Assembly: GCA_900708905.1 (NCBI GenBank)
Contig: CAADRB010000048.1
Location: 207,925 to 271,924 of the forward strand
DNA: 64,000 nucleotides
DNA from: Hymenolepis diminuta
Lineage: Eukaryota; Platyhelminthes; Cestoda; Cyclophyllidea; Hymenolepididae
Reading direction: 5' to 3'
Translations under genes and position numbers: made by a program
Notes under the pieces: model-generated
What the model was told of the DNA's origin: nothing
Database searches by the model: none
The model's input: only the letters and a program-made list of their open reading frames with translations
In this document: piece by piece, positions 25,113 through 38,757 of the stretch
How the letters are laid out: each line of letters begins with the position of its first letter
Position numbering within the stretch: position 1 is the first letter of the stretch

Positions 25113-27336
25113 ATGCGTCATAAGAATAACGAATGGAATTATCGTCATCATCAAAGAAATGAGAGGGTCGTAAGCCGCCGCTAACGTGCACACATGAAAT
25201 TTGATAGCAGTGATGACAATTATATCGCTTGAAATCGCTGCATAGACGCCCCTTCCCTCCTTTAGCTCATTTCATCAGACGCTGGCTGCCGGGCGCTCGT
25301 CACTGAACTAGGATATAATGTTTTACTGTGATGAGTCTAAAGGCGTCTAGAGCAAGTTGTATTCATTGACAGTGAAATCAATGACTGTGGTTGTTGCAGA
25401 AGTGTATGTACATATGCATGCAGGGACATTGTGGGCTCTTACCACAATCAGAGATAGTTGCAAGTGGTTGCTATTTTTTGGTTTAGTATGAATCTATAAA
25501 ATCCATATTTTAAATCTCTTTCTTCCTTCCTCTAAGACGAGGTTCAGAGAAATTTCACCACATTGAAACCATTCAACAAACTACAAGATTTTTTGAAAGT
25601 ACTCAGTTGATTGAAAATGAACACCCCTCAAAGAAGAAATTAGTCCTGCAATCCCTCTTTTCTGCCTTCCTTTAATTATTTCTAAACTCAAGGCCATCCA
25701 ATGTAATGAAGAGAGGATGTTTAAGTGAATATTACCTTCTGAACTAAACATTACAAGTCAAATTTGTAAAGAATGAAGAAAGAAAAATGCAATTCCAATT
25801 TCGATATCACAAACCTCAGTGCGAAGATTAAGACCGTGCTTTGTGTTTGGACTGTGGAAGATAATTTTACATTTAATTATGATATATGTGGATTGCTTTT
25901 CGCCATTGTTAATAAGGAAGCTATTATTTTAGCGTCAATTCTGTACCAAATCCATCTTCTAAGGCAACTCGCTTTCACAACTAAGTCGGTGAGGTGTGGA
26001 CTTTGGAACGCCTTGACTTCTATTGAGGTCAGCGTCGATGTCACCACGTAGATTATCTCCCTATCTCGTTTTCTCTACGGAACTGCGCAAATTGTCGATT
26101 AAATTAGCGCCATTTGGGCTTGACACAACTTGCCAAAATACATATAAAATGTACCCCGTGTGATCAGAAGATATTTTTCCTACTTTCCTTGGACTTACGA
26201 CCTCGGATTACTCCGATTCATTGGAGTGGAATAAAAATTTGTCCTGTTTCAATTATGGATTTGCACATTGAGATTAGGACCAGTAAATCCGCAAGTTAAA
26301 AGGATTTCACAAGGTTTGCACCTTCAAAAGAAAGGACAAATTTGTCCATTATAACAAACTGTTAAATGAAGATATTTACAAAAGGTGTTATTACAAATAT
26401 TTTTTTAAATTTTGCTAATGTTTATACTAATAGTAATATTATCGCTATTAATATTGTGAATTTCTGCCTAAGGAGTCAAAAATGAAGCTTTTACGATTAT
26501 GATGATTAGAAAATAAATCTCAGACACTTCGGATTTATTTAATGGGCAGGTTAGATGAGGTTTATCAAAACGAACTTCAAACTTCAGTCTCTGTCGAATC
26601 TTCAAGATTCCTGCATATATTGTTACTAGTCTTCGCGAAATTGTGTTAAGTGATTCCAGTTTATCGCAATATGGTGACAGACATGCAGGGATTTTGGCAG
26701 TTAAACGATGCTAAAGTTTTGAAGTTATCATTTGGAGCGAAATAAAATTATCCAACTTCCCAAAAAATATCCATGAAGGCGATGAAATAACGTAGAAAAT
26801 ATGAATCTTCTACTACCTTTTTCTATGACCTCTTTAAAATTATTTAATTAAAATAATAAAATTATTTCCGAATTATATTCCCAATCTATTTTTAACCTAC
26901 ATTCCAGTTTAATTCAAATTTTACCGAAAACTACGCTATATTAATCGAAGTGCCAACTACTGCACCTGCATGTCCGTACCAGGAAACGAAAACTTTCCAT
27001 TGGTTAATCGGATAACCAATCAATCCAGTTGCCGATTTTCGTATACAAATTAATTGTACACTTTTAGTGAGGTGACAAAAAAAAGGCATTTGAAATATTG
27101 CTCTTCTCTGTTCTTTCTACTAACTCTGATCAAAGCTTTCGTAGCCATAGCAAGCAGTCTAAATTATATATCGACTACGTAAATTGTATCAATTTCAAAG
27201 TGACTTTATACTTCCCCCTAAAAGTACAAAATTCCCAGAAATTTTATGCCACATATTTGACTTGGTGTGTAAAGAAGAACAGGAAGTGAATGTAGAAATT
27301 GCAATATATCATATTTCAACAATATTCTCATTTCTA
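25113..27336. other. No gene seen
   Basis: A/T-rich intergenic DNA downstream of the zinc-finger exon. A slightly G/C-richer patch lies at about 25235-25345. No repeats of the SINE-like family were recognised. Confidence 0.45.
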
Positions 27337-27978
27337 TCACAGCCTCTTAACCTTTGCTTCATTAGCATGATGTCGCAAATGTCTTTCCAAATTGGTTCTT
27401 TGTGCAAAAGCTCTTCCACAGAAGGAGCAGACAAAGGGTCTTTCCAACTGATGAATATTTCTCACATGTCGCTGCATATTTGAGGAGATACTAAACCTCC
27501 GGTGACATTCGCTGCAACTGTATGGCTGTTCACCGGTGTGGGTTCTAAGATGACGGTTAAGATTGGCGGATCTTGGAAACACTTTCTGACAGTGGGGACA
27601 TTGGTATCGAGATTTTGAACTAGTAGAAGAATCCAAAGGTGAAAGAGGTGGCAAAGAAGTTAACGACTGAGGTTTTATCGGGGCTACGCTAGTCTTCTTT
27701 GATTTACCGATGACTAAATCAATCGCATTATTGACCGAACTTTCATAAGAACCGATAGATTTACAGCTACCCAAGGGATTCCCGAGTGTAAGAGTGCTTA
27801 ATAGCCATGAATGGTAGTAGCAGTTGAGAAGAGACAAAGCTGGGGAGGGAAGAAGAAATGTAGGTGTTGTTGAAGGTGAAGATTCTTTAGATGAATCTGG
27901 TTTCGATTTGGAAGTCTCCGTCAAAGGTTCATCTTTATCCCTTCTTCCACTTATAGTCAGATCAAGCGCATACATTTG
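27337..27978 (-). CDS. PRDM3/PRDM16 (EVI1/MECOM)-type zinc-finger protein, terminal exon
   Basis: Nuclear DNA-binding transcription regulator. The exon opens after TACATTTCAG with CAA ATG and encodes 213 residues to a stop at 27337. Residue 1 of the following numbering is the methionine. Three C2H2 fingers lie at about 126-146, 154-175 and 183-203, with Cys/His spacing x2-x12-x3 (x4 in the second). Finger 1 has [20 protein letters not shown], finger 2 [15 protein letters not shown], finger 3 [11 protein letters not shown]. These closely match the C-terminal finger cluster of EVI1/PRDM16. Before it, YALDLTIS resembles a CtBP-binding PxDLS-type motif, set in a Ser/Pro-rich linker. The PR/SET domain and the N-terminal finger cluster are not visible upstream, so the gene is incomplete here or has a very long intron. 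The protein ends about ten residues after the last finger. Confidence 0.88.
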   Translation of the reverse strand, partial: QMYALDLTISGRRDKDEPLTETSKSKPDSSKESSPSTTPTFLLPSPALSLLNCYYHSWLLSTLTLGNPLGSCKSIGSYESSVNNAIDLVIGKSKKTSVAPIKPQSLTSLPPLSPLDSSTSSKSRYQCPHCQKVFPRSANLNRHLRTHTGEQPYSCSECHRRFSISSNMQRHVRNIHQLERPFVCSFCGRAFAQRTNLERHLRHHANEAKVKRL

Positions 27979-28720
27979 CTGAAATGTAGAAAAAAGAATG
28001 TGAGTGAAAAATAACTTTCACACATTCATTTTCAAAGTTAATAGAAGAATACAAGCACCGCTTATTCGTGATCAATACTGATTACTTAACACCGGAATCA
28101 TCCTTTTTCAAGCATCCATCCAATCAAGTGCTGAGATTGATTTTTGGTATTCTACATGATAACTTAACGATCTTCACAAGGGTCGGACAACAAGGGTTCG
28201 CTACATATCCGACTTTATCGATTAATATCTGTTTATTAAAAAGTAATCAAATATTAATTTTCTGTCAAATGTCAGCTCTGTAATCAAAGTTAGGGTTGAA
28301 AAATACTTTCCCTCAACAGACTTGGAAACATATTTCTCCCTCATCAAGGAACTATTATATTTTTAAATACGCCTAATAGAAGATAAACTCAGCTGCTTGA
28401 ATATCAAGTCAGCTAAATTTCCTAATCACCACACTAGATGAAAGGGCAATCATTTAAAATCTGCCAAGTTTTCATGTCATTTGAACAACGTGCCATTAGA
28501 ATATGCATCCACGTTAGTGGTTTCCGATCAGCCTGCAGGTCTGTGCTCTTAATTAGAGATATTTGTAAGGTAGACACGATCATTTTAAAGTTGTGTCACC
28601 GATATAGATATAGAGAACCATGTTATTTAGAAGCTTTTACATGAATCCATATTTTGCGTATTCGTCTACACAATGCACTCGCTTTTTGAGAGAACATTCC
28701 ACAAATATACAACAGTTAAA

Positions 28721-28742
28721 ATATATATATATATATATATAT
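28721..28742. repeat. (AT)11 microsatellite
   Basis: Eleven uninterrupted AT units, flanked by GTTAAA and TCGG. Confidence 0.95.
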
Positions 28743-29116
28743 TCGGTAAATCAGTGAGAGAAAAGTGCTTAGAGGGACTAATAAACAAGAAACATCGCCC
28801 ATTCGTCGCCTTTTTATTGTCCTCTATTCCAGGTCCCCGGATGTTTTTCTTACTACTCCTACTGCCACTATAGCTATCCATCTTGATGTTATTCTAGCCA
28901 CGGTTTGCGAACAAGAAACTGAACCGGTACAAAGTACCATCTAAGCGAGTGAAGCGACGACACAGGCTGTCAACGGGCATGCCAAATACACGCACACTTG
29001 ATGCTAGCGCACATCCACGCGTACGCGCAGTTGGCATCAAATTTCATCCAACCATCCAACGCGGCGTCCACTCTGGATCCCCTGAGCGCGTATAAGCACA
29101 CAGGTGTTTTGGTGAA

Positions 29117-29134
29117 GGTGGAGGGGGTGGGGGG
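29117..29134 (+). repeat. G-rich tract, possible quadruplex
   Basis: GGTGGAGGGGGTGGGGGGT contains several G-runs within 18 nt, inside a locally G/C-rich block. Whether it folds is unknown. Confidence 0.5.
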
Positions 29135-30879
29135 TAAGTTGATACATCCCATAAACGAATGTGAATGTGAACATGTTGGTACAGATTGTGCGTTCTTCTC
29201 TCTCCGAATCCCTTTCATCCTTTATCTCACCCCTGTTACGATAATGCAATCATAACCGTAGGTTCTAGAGGGTCCACACGAAGATCATTTACTGTTCTCT
29301 TTATATTTTCATCCGCTTAACTAATTTCCATGCAATGACAGAGTTCGCTTCAGTCCTAACAAAGTGGATGTGGATAATAGTTAATCTCCAAGTGAACGAA
29401 TTTCCCCCATTGCATTCTGACGCCGATGAAATAGCTAATTTGAGTTGGCTTAAACCCAGGAAATCTTTCGTACTATAGTTTGGATAGATCAAAGGAGTTT
29501 ATTTACACTAAGAGGCAAACCCATATGTAATTTCAAAAAGTTTCTAATAGCCGGCATCTTTTATTCCAAGTTATTTAAAAAAACGAGATAAAAATACCTA
29601 AATTTGAGCTGAAATTAGCCAACCAAAGTGGTATATTCAAGGATTTATTCAAAAATGCATTCAATCCACTAAAATGCTTAATTCATTGTTGTAATATGGG
29701 TGCAGATGTAAAGTCATGAAGACCGAATTCTGCAGAAAGCTCTGAATTTCACTTTCCAGTAAATGCTGTCCTGAAAGCCGCAAAGAATCACCTTCTTACT
29801 AGAAAATAGTTCGGTAAGCAATCAAAATGATGCTCTACTAGAAGTGTAATGTTTTTAGCTGTGTTGAAGATCCTGATGCTGATGACACATTATGTAGTCG
29901 GGTCATCTTAAGCGGACTGCATAAATATCCGTTAATCTAATTCAATAATCAGAATAAACTTTCACTGCCTAAGAGATATGAATCGGAATGCTTCCTTCTA
30001 ACTTGTGAAGGTGGCTTATTTTGATGAGCTTGGAAGGTAATGACTATGTCTCCAATTTCTGAACCTTTAGTCCCAAATATACGATTCCTTCAAATGGCAA
30101 ATGACTTTAGAACTGATTTGTCAAATGCGTAATTACAAAATTCAACTGACTGCAAATCACTATTTAATTATAGCAGTTTCTAAATCAATGACGAATATCG
30201 AAGAAAAAACGCAACTGAAGCGGCACGATTCCAAACTCAAGAGAAATCAATACTTTCAGGTCCAAACTATGAATTGTCTCCCTCCAATTAAGAATGTTTT
30301 ATAAGCAATACATTCGAAAATACATTTGGAAAATGTCTCAATAGCATATAAGAACCCTGAATTCATTTTCTCTATTGTGTGCGAATTTTGGAAATTTGAA
30401 TATATCTCTCCATCAGATTTTGATATAAAGACCGAACCAGTTCCTGGCGTATCCAACCACAGTAATCTACAGAGAATCATTACATTTTAAGGCATATTTT
30501 CTCTTGAAGCTGGGTAGGGAAGCGGTACAATCAAAAAAGGCGATTTATCTCTGCAATATGAGCGGATCAATTCAAATCCTTTGTATTGAAAGGTGTTGAT
30601 ATTGACCAAAACCAAATTATGGGGATCGAGATATCTGCCAGGTGCTCCCTTTTCATGAAGTTCTATATTACCTAATTTTGACCTCTTATTGACAAACTTA
30701 AAATCCTATTTAGAAAATCTTCAGGAATTAAATTATGGGAGAAATGTGAAACTTTACATAATTTAAATAAGATAAAAAATCAAACGAAGAGCTTACCGTT
30801 AAATATTGAACTGTAAAAATCCTTTTTGGTCTGATGCCTGGGGTCTCTTCAGAGATGTTAACTAGGTTGTCGCTCCCTG

Positions 30880-31022
30880 TGTCCAAATATCCGCGCATTT
30901 GCGTTCAACCGCCAATGAGCTGCGTGCACGACAATGACGAGTAAAATGGGGGTGAAGTATACTACAATCTTATTGGTTGAAGTGGAGGCACCGCGCCTGT
31001 GTGCACATACGTCACACCGGAT
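30880..31022. promoter_or_regulatory. G/C-rich patch with CCAAT-type and CRE-like words
   Basis: Contains CCGCCAATGAG, inverted CCAAT in CTTATTGGTTG, and TACGTCACACC. A similar patch, with two ATTGG words and GCACGTGTGCAC, lies at 35.7 kb. In such A/T-rich DNA these could be promoter regions, for example alternative starts of the zinc-finger gene, but no transcript start can be tied to them. Confidence 0.2.
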
Positions 31023-31259
31023 TATGTGGAGTTTTCTTATCAGAAAAATACTCAGTAAATAGTGCAAAATTTACGTAGTTTTAGACCTTAGGACATTATA
31101 ATTAGTAATCAGAGTGATTTTTGCTCACTGATTCCACGTTAGTTCTCTAATTAAAATGAATAATTCCCTCATTATAATGATATTTATTACGCATTTAATT
31201 TATTTCCCAAATTTTCAAAACTTATTAAAATTTGTTCAAGATCTTGTAAACTGGCGCAA

Positions 31260-32413
31260 CCTTAGAAACCTCCTAAAATAGCCTCCGAAAGTGAGAACTC
31301 AATAAGAACATGGAATTACTCTAATGGTAGGCTGTTTTCTAACACTTTGCAAGGCAACCACCCTACCATTTAGCCCATCCTAACAAATATGCAAAGTTTG
31401 AGAATAATTATCAATAATTATTTAGTTTAAGATTTCTTGATCAAAAATTGTTCACTTTTATCCTTTCCTTTGGGTGTCTGACCCGCTTTAAATCTGTTTC
31501 GAGGTGTTCTGAGACGACCGGAGTAACGATAGAGCCGATGATTGCACCGGTTCTACTAATCAATCAGGATTAGATAGGAAATTCCTCCGATAGGTCCAGC
31601 CTGACTAAGATAAATGTGAGACTAGGGAACGATAGTTTGAGAGCACACAGAATCCTGATGATAAGGAAGTGCAACTTCGTCTCCATTTTGTGCAACCACT
31701 TCTGATGTTGTTCCTTTGGAGTTTGGAAGAAGTTTACCAAAGCCCATTTCCTCGGGGTGCTTGCGTTTATCATCCACCAGCGACAACCGCTTAGAACGGC
31801 AAACGAGCACGTGTTTAGCCCGAATGTGGTTACACTGACCAAGACATTTTGGGGACTTGATCGATGTGAACGATGTATGAGTGCCGAAGAAGGCAAAAAT
31901 AAGACCCTCTATCTTATGTCTCTTCAGGGAGCATATTTGATTTGTCTGGTGATCAATCAGACAGGATATCGGGAGAGATTATTGATTGGGCACGATAGAC
32001 TTGGAAACAGGTCGTGGTGGAACGACTTTTGGCATGAAAGATTCAATCGAAGGCGTGAGATTCTTTACCTTTACACTATCTCTGACTGATGGGTGCAAAG
32101 TTATGTCGTCATTGGGTGTCTGAAGTAGGGTTGAAGTAGAAAGCACTTTAGGAGAAATAGGTACAACCGGAGATTGAGTATAATGTTCAGAAGAATTCAG
32201 AGAAACAGTGGTAGTGGATGTGTTAGAGACATAAGAAGACATATTGGCCCCACTTTTTGCAACAAGAACTTTTATCTCTGCGAGTAAGCTCTCAACCGCT
32301 TTGTAAAGCATTGAGTAATCCGGTGTTTGCTGGGAAGGTGAAAAAGTTTTTGCTTTCAGCATTGTAGAAATCGTCAGAGAAGGCAGATAATATGTGCTCG
32401 TTACTTGCTATAG
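31260..32413 (-). mobile_element. 1154-bp repeat, copy 2, inverted
   Basis: Reverse complement of 19311-20464. Positions 31275-32413 look identical to copy 1 over 1139 bp. Only the final bases of the right end differ (TTTTAGGAGG against TTTTGAGAGG). It carries the same three stop-separated frame segments, including the same TAA after [12 protein letters not shown], so the stops predate the duplication or conversion. The tRNA-like unit occupies 31383-31275. No target-site duplication was found. Confidence 0.7.
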
Positions 32414-32520
32414 TCTAATTATCCACCCCAATTGCCGAAAATTCTAGAACTCAATGATAACCCATAATTGTCCTCATGGTTAACTTTTCGAAGCAGCGAT
32501 TACACAATTTAGCAAATTTT
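32414..32520 (-). repeat. Diverged tRNA-like repeat unit beside repeat copy 2
   Basis: Read on the minus strand it has GCTAAATTGTGTAATCGCTG, CTTCGAAAAGT, ACCATGAGGACAATTATG and ATTGAGTTCTAGAATTTTCG. These correspond in order to GCTAAATGGTAGGG, CTTGCAAAGT, ACCATTAGAGTAATTCC and ATTGAGTTCTCACTTTCG in the element's own right end. As for copy 1, the left flank is therefore a decayed copy of the right end. Confidence 0.45.
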
Positions 32521-33432
32521 AACAATAAATTATTTATTTAACTGTTTCGATAAAATTGAAAAATTCTTATTCAGCAAAAGTGGTGCCCATATAAATCTTT
32601 CCAATATATATGTGATTTGGTTAGTTGTATCGCATTACAAGACTGAGATTTGTGAACTGTGATTTTCTTCGATCATATCTCATTTCAAATTTTGCAATCA
32701 AAGCAATTCCCTTAAATAAGAATCATGCCTGATATTTTTGGCTGCTCAGATTTCTGCTCATTTAAAATGAAGGCGTTTTTATTCTCAAATTTGATGCTTC
32801 ATGACAGGAGAAAACGAAATAATGCCTGAAAAGCGTACACTGATATTCTTCTTTTCTTCAAAAGATTCAACTCATGTCTTGCTGTGTGCTTGAAGCAGCA
32901 CTTTGAACACTCTGGACTATGGGCGATGAGTTTTCTCATTTTCTTCTCCGATAGTTTTTTGACATTTACACAATTTTCTACTGAATATATTAAGTAGTAA
33001 TGTGTGCTGTCTAAGTTAACAGTGCTACCTGTTTCATCGATACTAGGCATAATTGGTAGTAGGAGCAAAATCAGGTATTGTGGATTGTTTTGGTTACTCT
33101 TTCAGAGGCACTCAGAATAAAGAGGGGAATTATTGTTGAGACCATTTCTCTCTACAACAGTTTAACAGGACGGACTACGATACCAACAAGGTCACTTCGG
33201 TTTACTTTATTAAATGACTAAACGATTTTAAAAGTATTCATGCATTTTTTCCTAAGGATTTCTTTTTATGTAATTCTTATGCTTTAAAGAGATTGACAGA
33301 TTTCGTATCTCAATTTCTTCATACAAATCCTCTCTCGATTAAGTAAAAATACGCGGTTTTTAAAGTCAGTAGTATATTTAGCTAAATTCACGAGGGTAGA
33401 CTTTGTCCTCACAGCTACCATTTTCAAATCAT

Positions 33433-33463
33433 CTTGCTCTCTGAATCCTTGTCAGAGAGCAAG
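33433..33463. repeat. Perfect 12-bp hairpin
   Basis: CTTGCTCTCTGA, a 7-nt loop, then TCAGAGAGCAAG: a perfect 12-bp stem of mixed composition. It is too long to dismiss as chance at a single site, though some are expected across a genome. Confidence 0.7.
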
Positions 33464-35689
33464 AAATACCCGATTTCGGATCAAATGAATACTAACCTCT
33501 TGTTCGATTTTGTATTTCCAATGGCATCAATAAGATATTGCTATTTTGAAGTGAAATCCTGAAATGACAAACAATTCATCCTCTTAAAAGAAGCATTACA
33601 AATTTTTCCCGAACTTTTGTTAAATCGGAAGGTAGAGATACTAACTAGTCTTTAATAACGAATTAATGAATAGATAGTAGCGTTTAGTTGCTTCTTTAAT
33701 TGAAAAATAGTAAAGTTTCAGTAGTTCTGACTGATATTTTTACGACCTAAGTGATTTGGAACACAAAAGACATTTGCCAAACCCGCGGCAATTTATTCAG
33801 CGCCAGTCGTGATAAATGTATCGAATAAGTTGGTTTAATGAGGAATTCTTCATTACAACATCCTATACGTCATCTACATTCGATGGCTTAGTGATCGACC
33901 ACCCAGTCTATACCCAATAATGGTGGAGTTTACCGCACATGGAGTGTTTCGATTCAAATTCTCACTGAGAAATTGATCGATTTGATGAAAACCCACCAAG
34001 AAGTCATCATGAAGATATCTGCAATCCAAATGGGGAATGACTGAAAGTTTGGCTGACAACGTAGTCTAGCTCAAATAGGCAATTTTATATGACTGAGATT
34101 TGAAAACTACCGATGGAGATCGATATATGAATGTAGATTGCGTGCGTGAATCATGTACTCAAATGCACCAAAATAGGTAGTTCAGCTTTCAAACGCCGTT
34201 ATAGCCAGTTCAGTAAAAACTGACAAACTGCTGCCAGTATAAATGAATTAATATGATCTAAATTCATATTAAATATTGTTTGCTGATTACATCATTAAAA
34301 GATACTCCATCCAAAATTGGGCATAGGGCTTTTCAGCTAAGCTATTTTAGCGATCTCCAATCGAACTCTAAATTCTGATAACGCCCTCAGACGCAGTCCC
34401 CGAAATAATGTTCAATAGAAAATCTTAAATATATTCATGACACTGCGACTTCCTAATCATTCCATATTTGTGGCCATTTTTAATCAGTAGGTCTGATAAC
34501 TTTTACGGTCTCGACCTTGTTATTTACTTATATAAATGTAACTTATAATTTGATTTTAGAGAAAGTGCACATTTCAAATTCATTTTGCTATGTGCTTGAC
34601 AGGACTTGAGCAAAAATTCTCGACATAATTTCGTTGAGTGTTTAAGGAAGAACGAAATATTTTATGCAATGGAGTCAAGAAGAGCGGTAAATATCATTGG
34701 TCTTGAATCAGACAAAGAACACTATTGTCTTGACTTAGCCATATTTTTCAAGTAATCATAGTAATTTACAACAATTCACCGTTGATAATTACATTCCATT
34801 TTAAGGCAGTACTGAGTTCTACGAATTTATTCAAAAGCTCTACTGAATAAAAATGAGTAGAAAATGCATTTGCGGACCGATTGTATTCAGTAGTATTAGA
34901 AACAGTCCGCATATTTCGTTCATTTCCTGTTTTGTTTTGTTTTAATTAAGTACATTCAATATTTCATGAATTGAGTATTCATATAACTCAAAATTTTCAT
35001 CGATTAAAGGAACCAAAATATATTTTATTTTTATATTATTTTGAAAAACTACATCAATCAACAGATGCCAGACCTTGATGATAAGGAATCCTTACAAATT
35101 CTTATATTAAGAGATATCACTGCTGGGTTCAGTTAGTAATCTCTATGCGTAAACCTAACACGACTTGAATTAAATAATCAAGCGAATGTTAGGGTATTTG
35201 TAATGACTTTAAGGTCAAAATGCGGTTAAATATTATCTAACTTGCCTCACTTATTTGTGCTCTGCTCTCTATTTTGTTTAAATAAACTCAGTTGATCATT
35301 ATTTTGTTGATAATGCATTTTGTTTCGATCATTTCAATGTTTTCCTATACAGTAGAGGGGCATATAAATTTGGGTTTTTTTTCAAAAAGGCAAGTTAAAA
35401 ACATTTGAAACAACTTAACTGGTGGTTTTAGTTTTATTCTACCAATCCACAACTGAATTGTAGCGGTTACTTCACAAATAAGCACCCGGCTAAACCTTGG
35501 TAATCCTTTCAGAAGTCCAATCGGCTGAAGACAAGTATAACTAATCTCTAGCAGAGTCCTCCGATATAAATGATAAATTCAAATTAGCTAGGCTACGTCC
35601 AAATTAGCAAGAGCACAGGAGGTATAATGTGGAAAGAGTTTTACTTCAAGATGCCTATTAAGTGAGTACGGTTAAGCTACGCTGCACGA

Positions 35690-35785
35690 ATATTGATCGC
35701 TGATTGGTTGGGAGGCCTCTGCGTGCTCGATACGCGATTGGTAGCACGTGTGCACTCACAAGAATGTTCTAGTGAGTGCGAGATT
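35690..35785. promoter_or_regulatory. G/C-rich patch with two inverted CCAAT words and an E-box
   Basis: CTGATTGGTTGGGAGGCC, CGCGATTGGTAGC and CACGTGTGCACTCAC occur within 70 bp. Shares the words ATTGGTTG and GTGTGCAC with the patch at 30.9 kb. Function unassigned. Confidence 0.2.
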
Positions 35786-36680
35786 TCCTTGGTTAGCCTT
35801 GGTAGTTTACAAATTATTCAATTCTTAGGATAATATATGCATAGCTTGCTTCTTCGCCCGCCTGGACATATTTTAAGAAAGAAATCCTCTCATTCATCCC
35901 TCCCACCGTGAAAGCCAATCAGAGGAGATAAGGAGATTTGTAATCTCAGGCACTGTAGGGAAAACATCTTTGTAAAATTTTTTCCCAGATAAAAGTTGTC
36001 CTCACGATTTTTCATAATTAATGACTTGTGCTGTCATGTTTTTGACGGGTTTTATTCTCCTGAGGAATGAGAATAAATTATTATCATGGGTTTTTTTCCA
36101 GTCTTTTGAAAAATCAAGCCCTTACTGCCCTTTCTATCAGGCTGTACTTTTTAATATGCATTTCTAATGCTGCTATATTTTATCCAATGAAAGAGCCTTC
36201 TCCAATTTCTGATGCTTCATTCTCCAATTAATCTTTGGCAGAACTTCTTCATATTCGTTTCTCTGTAAATACTTCGCTGCATATACAATAAGTTTGAGTA
36301 TCATATTTACTTCATTTCGCCTCTAAAGTAGGCGAATTTCGCAATGTGAAGTGGGAAATGTTTATCGAACATTGTTTATTCGGCAGGAATTTTATTGTGA
36401 AATGACATTAATGACAAATTTTTTGATCATCAACAACAACCGGGTTAATAATTTGATCCAAGATATGAGAGGCAGTATTTCGTTTTAATGTTGATCATTA
36501 AACATTTTTTCCATTTAAAATGAAATAAAATTTTTTGTGCAAACAAACTACTTACTCATTATTACTAGTTTGATAAATATAGATGGCATTTCATAATATT
36601 ATTTACATCTTCCCTTCTTGCCATAAGTTGCCTGGTTCCTTCTTCATTGACTTAAAGGCAGTTAGAACTCAGAAATGAAA

Positions 36681-37300
36681 CTAGCTCCTCATTTCGACCT
36701 CTGCTCTTGAAGAAAGCACTTGTCCCATTAAATAATTCTGTAAGTTTCTGAAAAGATGAGAATAGGTTGGTTCAAAATGGGGAGAATATGGTGGGCGATG
36801 CATGACTTTCCAGCCAAATTCTTCAACGAGAGATTTGGTTGCCCTTAAATTGTGAGGTCTAGCGTAGTCAGGATGCAGAATCACTCTTTTTCGATTCATC
36901 AAAGAAGGTCGTTTATCCTGATGCAAACTGCTTTTAAACGAGTTAACTACTCACAATACATTTCAGATTTTATTGTTTAATTGTCACACATTAGTTCATA
37001 ATGAATGATTCCCCCAAACCCACCGTGCACACAACAGAATTGTTTCGAATGCAGTCCACTTTCCGGTTGCGGAATTGGCTCCTTGTGAACCACGATTTAG
37101 CCACTGTATGTTGCACTTAACATTGTTGTTAAAGATCCACTTCTCGTGGTTGTCAGTTATGATTCGTTGTAAAATAGATGTCCGAAGTTCACGAGAACGC
37201 AGTGAAACACAAGAGGTTACACGCTGTTGCTTGTTGACTTTTGACGATTCGTATGGACCCATTTGTCAAATTCGGCAGTCGAAGTAAATGAATGCTGAAG
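36681..37300 (-). pseudogene. Decayed mariner transposase (DD34D type)
   Basis: Mariner transposases move DNA elements by cut-and-paste. On the minus strand the N-terminal part reads VNKQQRVTSCVSLRSRELR, ILQRIITDNHEKWIFNNN and QWLNRGSQG. After about 70 nt with five stops, the C-terminal part reads VILHPDYARPHNLRATKSL, then GWKVMHRPPYSPHFEPTYSH. All three catalytic Asp sites are damaged: the first motif TGDEKW has become TDNHEKW, HDNARPH has become HPDYARPH, and SPDLAPSDYH has become SPHFEPTYSH. The helix-turn-helix region is not recognisable beyond FDKWV near 37270. Inverted ends were not found. An old, inactive fragment. Confidence 0.8.
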
Positions 37301-38757
37301 GAGAGCAACTTCACCTTCCATGGGATTTTGATCAATCTTGAACTATCTGACACAGGTACCATGGAATGCTAACCTCGCCATTCATGTGCGCATGATCCGC
37401 TGAATACGAGTAAGCATGTGGGATCTGCTGATTGCACAATGATTCAGTTCACACATGTATGATGCGTGGAGCATAACAACATGTGGAGTATGTGAGGATA
37501 TGGAGAGTGAAATGAAGTTAAATTATAAACATCCCACCTCTACTTATTAGTATTTCAGTAACACAAATCGAGTCCGTCTCTAATATACACATCTCTAATG
37601 GTGCAGTGTGTAATAGTAATATTTAACTTGAGATGGATCGTGGTTCTTTTACTCGCAGTTATAGGTAGAAATCAATGAGATTAATGAGATTGAATGAGAA
37701 TTTTTGCTTTTACTGATGTAAAATGGTTATGAATTTAGCACAACACGGATGTGTTGATATGACATCTGGGTGAGTATTAAAGCAAATGTGATGAAACTCT
37801 CGACAATAACAAAAGGCATGTTTCGGTTCAAGTCATCCTTGGAAAATACCATTTCAGAATGAAGCACGAGAACAAGTCAAAGCAATAACTGAAAGGAGTG
37901 TCTTGCGTGCAGCCTTGATCGAATTTTTTCTGCCAAATCTGCCAACAAACAAACAAGCGGCGCCGCTTGACATGTATGAGGGATTGTCAGCGCCACGCAG
38001 GATGTGATTGTCTGATTCTTGAGATGTGCAGGATACGGATGGTCGCTGGGCCACTTTGAATATGCACACTATCTACGTCCCATCACCAATTCCATTGAGT
38101 ATGCTGAAATGCATGACATTTTAGTGTAAAGCATGAACAGATTCACCACGTATGTATCACTGCAGCAGGGACAAGTTGTCATCAAGACATTGACATTCTG
38201 AAGATAAATTATTTGACTGAAAGAATTAGTTTCAATCTTTCATCACCCGAGCGTTCCTCCCTCTTGTGATGCCTCTTACGAGAAAGCAACTATCAATGAC
38301 AGTTAGGAGAATATCTCACCTACCGAAAACCATCTTCTGCAAGTCATTTCATTCACAACATCACTTCCTAAAGTGTCTTTGTGTTTTTTCGCTGCTCAGC
38401 TTGCCGTATATCCGAGATGAAATTCAAAGAGTATAATAAGCCAGATATGCTCTCCATAGTGAGTGTACATTATGGCCAAAAGGGTTAAGAACAACGGTGA
38501 TTATTACACAATCTGAACTTTTCTTACAACCTAATATATATTGTTTGATGATCGCAATGACAAAACTGAATCGTGTTGCATGCAAAACAAAGTTTGTGTA
38601 AGGAAGTCAACGACTCTACACAATTACGGCTAATTTGCGGATAAGAGTCATTTTACATTTAAGTGGATATTGTTGATTCAATCCGAATAAAATTTAAAAT
38701 TGATTATCAACAATCAATCAATTCGTATAGAATTGCGTTTGAAATTATAATTTGATA

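Larger units (their letters stand above)
27979..31259. other. No gene seen; contains an AT microsatellite and G/C-rich patches
   Basis: Upstream side of the zinc-finger exon. Contains the AT repeat at 28721, a G/C-rich stretch at 28976-29200 and another at 30860-31030. No further C2H2 exon was found on the minus strand. Confidence 0.45.
32521..36680. other. No gene seen
   Basis: A/T-rich DNA. A minus-strand frame at 32799-33068 (Cys/Lys-rich, ...CSKCCFKHTARHELN...) and another at 33874-34059 are not supported by splice sites or family motifs. Confidence 0.45.
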